Shown in pieces: positions 6,075 through 8,877 of a stretch of DNA of 8,877 bases. Positions within the stretch are counted from its first letter, which is position 1; every line of letters begins with the position of its first letter. The position numbers and the translations under genes were made by a program. This DNA is from Desulfobacterales bacterium (GTDB taxonomy: Bacteria; Desulfobacterota; Desulfobacteria; Desulfobacterales; C00003060). The stretch is taken from NCBI GenBank assembly GCA_030616425.1, contig JAUWXJ010000093.1:1-8877 (forward strand), given 5' to 3'. A model generated the notes under the pieces. The model did not search any database and was not told where the DNA came from. It saw only the letters and a list, made by a program, of their open reading frames with translations.

Positions 6075-6860
6075 ATGCTGGTGGCGTCTATACAAATGGG
6101 TGTGGTGGAAGGCGACAAGTCCCGGGCCATCGACGAAGCGGTCGAAAAGGTTCACCGCGCTCGGGGTGCTGATCTAATCGTCTTGCCCGAACTTTGGAAT
6201 ATCGGTTTCATGAGTTTCGATCGTTACATCCCTGAGGCAGAGGACAAGAGCGGTCCCACTCTGACTACCCTTAGAAAATTGTCCAAAGAGGTCAAGGCCT
6301 ATGTTCACACGGGCAGCTTTGTCGAAAGAGATGGAGATAAATATTACAATTCCAGCTACCTAATTTCGCCAGAGGGTGATATCCTTGCCAACTACCGCAA
6401 AATCCACTTGTACGGTTACGGCTCCAAGGAGAGCCAGATCCTCAGCCGTGGCGATAGAGTGGTGGTTGTCAAGACTGCTCTAGGCACCTTTGGGCTTGCT
6501 ACCTGCTATGACCTCCGCTTTCCTGAGCTCTTTCGGCGAATGGTGGAAGATGGGGTCGAGCTTTTCCTTGTTTGTTCGGCATGGCCGTATCCTCGACTGG
6601 AGCACTGGATTATGCTCAACCGGATTCGTGCAATTGAAAACCAGTGTTTCCTCATTTCGGCCAACTCAGCGGGACCGAACATGGGCACCTTGTTCGTAGG
6701 CCACAGTATGATGGTTAACCCCTGGGGAGTGATTGTCACCAGCGGCGGAGATGATGAGGTCATCCTCCGGGCGGAGCTGGATTTGAAGGAAGTTCATAGC
6801 GCCAGAGAACGATACCCGGCCTTGGCGGATCGTCTGGAATGGTTGGACAAAAGGGGCTAG
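6075..6860 (+). CDS. Carbon-nitrogen hydrolase (nitrilase superfamily amidase)
   Basis: 261 residues, normal for the Nit2/omega-amidase-like branch. These enzymes hydrolyse carboxamides or N-carbamoyl compounds to acid and ammonia through a cysteine thioester. The complete triad is visible: Glu39 (VLPELW), Lys109 (YRKIHLYG) and Cys144 (ATCYDLRFPE). GHSMMVNPWG (209-218) and RERYPALADR (244-253) are further family marks. Beta-ureidopropionases are usually longer, so a free omega-amide such as a dicarboxylic monoamide is a likelier substrate than a ureido acid. The start ATG 6075 has AGGAG (6061-6065) nine bases upstream, overlapping the stop of the DUF2848 gene; only 12 bases separate the genes. 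No signal peptide is seen, so it is cytoplasmic. In this cluster it would release the ring nitrogen as ammonia. Confidence 0.93.
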   Translation: MLVASIQMGVVEGDKSRAIDEAVEKVHRARGADLIVLPELWNIGFMSFDRYIPEAEDKSGPTLTTLRKLSKEVKAYVHTGSFVERDGDKYYNSSYLISPEGDILANYRKIHLYGYGSKESQILSRGDRVVVVKTALGTFGLATCYDLRFPELFRRMVEDGVELFLVCSAWPYPRLEHWIMLNRIRAIENQCFLISANSAGPNMGTLFVGHSMMVNPWGVIVTSGGDDEVILRAELDLKEVHSARERYPALADRLEWLDKRG

Positions 6861-6922
6861 GTGGCTCGGAACCCCCCGTGCAGCAATCGATTTATCTTTG
6901 AACTTTGAAAACGAGGCAAGCG

Positions 6923-8119
6923 ATGCCAAGCATGGAAGTTAACTTCTGTGGCGTGAGTATAAAGAACCCTGTCGTGGCAGCCTCGGCCGAGCCGACCTTG
7001 AACGCCCACAACATGAAAAAGTGTATAGATACCGGAGCGGGCGGCATCATTGCCAAAACGATGACTGACTCGCCAGCCATGCGGGAGCTGACCACCAGGT
7101 CCAAATGGCGTTTTCTGAATGAACGTCATGAGGTCTGCCAAGGTAAAGTTCCACGGGCCTTTAGCCTTTACGGCCGTAGCGGTTTGGCCCTTGAGCCGCC
7201 GGAGGAGTTTCTGCCCGAGATCAAGGAGACCATTGGGTATGCAGCTGAACACAAAGCTGTTGTGATCGGGAGCATTGCCTCCACTGAGATGCAAGGCTGG
7301 GTGGAACTTGGTAAGCAGATAGAGGATGCTGGTGTGTCGCTCATTGAGTTGAATTTCGGCTGTCCCCATCCCAAGCTAATGCCTGGTGTCAGGACGGGAA
7401 TGAATGTGGGCCAGGATTTCGACTACGCTTGCGAGATCACTCAGGCGGTGGCTGAAGCGGTCAGCGTGCCAATCATGATTAAGGTCACTCCGCAGGTGAC
7501 CGATCTAATTGAATTCGCCGGTCGGCTCAAGAAGGTTGGCGCCGCGGCGGTTACTCTTACAAATCGATTTATCGGCTTTGTACCTGATATCGAAACTGGC
7601 AAACCTTTAATTTACGGTCAAGCCGGGGTTGGAGGTCCTTGGATCAAGCCGCTCACCCTCCGGTGGATTAATGAGGTGCGCCGCGCATATAAGGATGAGA
7701 TCTTTATCGCAGGTACCAATGGAGCATACGATTGGCGGGATATAGTCCAGTTCATCATGAGCGGAGCCCATATTGTGGAGATGTGCTCGGCGGTCATGGT
7801 GTTTGGCTACGAATGGCTGGGCAAGCAGGTCCGCGGCCTGGAAAAGTTCATGAATGAAAAGGGCTACGAAACTATAGACCAAATGCGAGGCATCGCCTCT
7901 GATGCGGCCATGGCCTACGCCTACATGCCACGCGAGAAGGCCCGGGTCAATCCGGATCTTTGCAACTATTGCCGGCGATGTCTTAAGGCCTGTTTTTACC
8001 AAGCCATGCAGGACGGTGAGGATGAGACCTGGGTACAGGAAGACAACTGTATAGGTTGCGGGGGCTGCTACTCGGTATGTCCGGTTCCTGGTGCGATAGA
8101 TATTGTGATCCATCAATAG
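6923..8119 (+). CDS. PreA/dihydropyrimidine dehydrogenase-like flavin reductase with two [4Fe-4S] motifs
   Basis: 398 residues, close to bacterial PreA. An FMN-binding TIM barrel (about 1-335) resembles the dihydroorotate/dihydropyrimidine dehydrogenase family: VNFCGVSIKNPVVAAS (6-21), NFGCPHP (144-150), IKVTP (186-190), and a C-terminal phosphate-binding part with IAGTNGAYDW (262-271) and SGAHIVEMCSA (280-290). A ferredoxin domain follows: Cys347, 350, 353 and 357, then Cys376, 379, 382 and 386, two [4Fe-4S] sets. The family reduces a C=C bond of a cyclic amide at the FMN. Where mammalian DPD has its acid Cys in the loop before GQD, this protein has Val162 (MNVGQD), so substrate or mechanism may differ. 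ATG 6923 is chosen because GAGG (6913-6916) lies six bases upstream; ATG 6932 is possible. No PreT-like FAD/NAD(P)H subunit is present, so electrons must come from ferredoxin or a protein encoded elsewhere. Confidence 0.9.
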   Translation: MPSMEVNFCGVSIKNPVVAASAEPTLNAHNMKKCIDTGAGGIIAKTMTDSPAMRELTTRSKWRFLNERHEVCQGKVPRAFSLYGRSGLALEPPEEFLPEIKETIGYAAEHKAVVIGSIASTEMQGWVELGKQIEDAGVSLIELNFGCPHPKLMPGVRTGMNVGQDFDYACEITQAVAEAVSVPIMIKVTPQVTDLIEFAGRLKKVGAAAVTLTNRFIGFVPDIETGKPLIYGQAGVGGPWIKPLTLRWINEVRRAYKDEIFIAGTNGAYDWRDIVQFIMSGAHIVEMCSAVMVFGYEWLGKQVRGLEKFMNEKGYETIDQMRGIASDAAMAYAYMPREKARVNPDLCNYCRRCLKACFYQAMQDGEDETWVQEDNCIGCGGCYSVCPVPGAIDIVIHQ

Positions 8120-8468
8120 CTTTCGGACAAGGTATCGCGGAGTGAGGATGAAAAGCCTTTCAATGGCTGTAGATTGAAGCAAACTAGCATGAATGAACTC
8201 CCAATATGGCTTTTTCTGATTTGCCAGCCGGAGTTTCTTCGCGAAAGGCTAAACCACCACAATGTAAGAAACGCTGACAATAGGGTATCAATAAAAATGA
8301 TATCACAGCTATTTAACAAAAAGGAGCCGTGTAGAATCGGACATTAAATCTATTTTGAATTTTTCTTCAGAAAAAGAGATAGGAGAGTGATACAGGTTTC
8401 CATCAGAGGAGGCGATAAAAATAATTAACATTTAACAGGCTAACACTCATAAGGAAGGAGGAATTGGG
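8120..8468. other. Gene-free stretch after the operon
   Basis: I see no credible protein, tRNA or rRNA here. The open frames are short and without family resemblance. A weak hairpin TTTTTC/GAAAAA (8360-8365, 8370-8375) is present, but no stem followed by a T-run marks the operon's end. The last 20 bases contain the strong ribosome binding site of the small ORF that follows. Confidence 0.6.
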
Positions 8469-8537
8469 ATGAGAAAGAAACATTTACCTGGGTTGAGCGG
8501 TTCAACGTTCAAGCCCGCCCCGGCCTCCGGCTCATAG
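8469..8537 (+). CDS. Short ORF (22 codons), possible gene-start remnant or leader peptide
   Basis: ATG 8469 is preceded by an excellent ribosome binding site: GGAGG at 8457-8461, seven bases away, within AAGGAGGAA. The frame reads MRKKHLPGLSGS and stops at TAG 8535-8537 after 22 codons. The stop falls in a small GC-rich hairpin (GGCTC 8529-8533 / GAGCC 8537-8541). Frames beyond the stop stay open for 20-40 codons (for example AYASESATTIIKEIN) but match nothing I recognise. It may be the 5' end of a deleted gene, a leader peptide, or chance. It is not homologous to anything I know. Confidence 0.3.
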   Translation: MRKKHLPGLSGSTFKPAPASGS

Positions 8538-8628
8538 AGCCTACGCCTCGGAGAGCGCGACGACCATTATCAAGGAGATCAACCCTCTGCTATTGAAAGC
8601 ATGTGCCTTGGATCCAACTTTTTGAAAT

Positions 8629-8809
8629 CAGGTCTGGGCCAGGGGTTCCGGGTTGATGAACCCCAACAGGCTCAATCCAAAAGAATTACGCCTCCATAGA
8701 GGCGGCAAATAATTTTCACCCAATGGGTGAAAGAGGCTAATCTAAGCACTGTGTCATGAAGTTGAGGATATCAGTAGATCATAACCTTTGAACCCCTGGC
8801 CCAGACCTG
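8629..8809. repeat. 181-bp element bounded by perfect 20-bp inverted repeats
   Basis: Positions 8629-8648 (beginning CAGGTCTGGGCC) are the exact reverse complement of 8790-8809 (ending GGCCCAGACCTG), 141 bases apart. Three hairpins lie inside: GGGGTTC/GAACCCC (8642-8648, 8658-8664), CGCCTC/GAGGCG (8689-8694, 8699-8704; loop CATA) and TTTCACCC/GGGTGAAA (8714-8721, 8725-8732; loop AAT). The first competes with the outer stem. No open frame of note is present and no flanking target duplication is obvious. A MITE or deleted insertion sequence, or a multi-branched RNA closed by a 20-bp stem, would fit. Confidence 0.7.
8714..8732. repeat. Perfect 8-bp hairpin inside the inverted-repeat element
   Basis: TTTCACCC (8714-8721) and GGGTGAAA (8725-8732) pair around AAT. 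This is the strongest internal hairpin of the 181-bp element. No T-run follows on the plus strand, so it does not look like a terminator. Confidence 0.55.
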
Positions 8810-8877
8810 GCATGTCAAGATGCGGTGATGGAAAGCCAAGAAATCATAAACAGAGAAAACAATTGCATATCCACATC

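Noticed and set aside
8200..8250. Rho-independent terminator after the PreA-like gene
   Set aside because: Only 4-bp stems (for example TGGC/GCCA) can be formed and no T-run follows a stem.
8113..8319. 68-codon minus-strand open frame after the operon
   Set aside because: No ribosome binding site, no recognisable domain, and irregular composition; probably chance.

Overview
The window carries one plus-strand gene cluster of about 6.9 kb (1223-8119), flanked by decayed DNA on both sides. The base composition is mixed, the operon encodes oxygen-sensitive-looking enzymes (a molybdenum hydroxylase and a flavin/double-[4Fe-4S] reductase), and the left end holds a CCAGTATT octamer repeat followed by CCAATTG and GAGCGAAGCGAG. 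I associate that combination with intergenic DNA of anaerobic Desulfobacterota (former Deltaproteobacteria). No rRNA, tRNA or marker gene confirms this, so the taxonomic guess is weak.

Left flank (1-1222): inverted and tandem repeats (39-138) are followed by a minus-strand fragment of the C-terminal OB-fold region of DNA polymerase III alpha (242-607). Next comes an AT-rich gene-free stretch with a good sigma70-like promoter (774-803) overlapping a repeated AATATATT palindrome. A ruined GntR-family (FadR/FCD-like) regulator gene (855-1212) follows. Its lesions can be read directly: a deletion near the N-terminus, a 5-bp CAAGG duplication that shifts the frame, an internal stop, and loss of most of the ligand-binding domain.

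Operon (1223-8119): three overlapping genes encode a xanthine dehydrogenase-family hydroxylase (FAD subunit, [2Fe-2S] subunit, molybdopterin subunit). They are followed by a small cupin, a DUF2848 protein, a nitrilase-superfamily amidase with an intact Glu-Lys-Cys triad, and a PreA/dihydropyrimidine dehydrogenase-like reductase with two C-terminal [4Fe-4S] motifs.

The set suggests anaerobic catabolism of an N-heterocycle or lactam: hydroxylation beside the ring nitrogen, reduction of the oxo-ring, ring opening, then amide hydrolysis releasing ammonia. The cluster lacks a dihydropyrimidinase-type cyclic amidohydrolase and a PreT-type electron-input subunit. The usual catalytic Cys of dihydropyrimidine dehydrogenase appears to be Val, and a purine-binding Glu of xanthine dehydrogenase appears to be Met. 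The substrate is therefore probably neither xanthine nor uracil/thymine, and DUF2848 is a candidate for the missing ring-opening step. This pathway reading is inference.

Right flank (8120-8877): 758 bases without a convincing gene. It holds a 22-codon ORF behind an excellent ribosome binding site (8469-8537) and a 181-bp element bounded by perfect 20-bp inverted repeats (8629-8809) with hairpins inside, resembling a MITE or a folded RNA. I saw no clear terminator after the operon.
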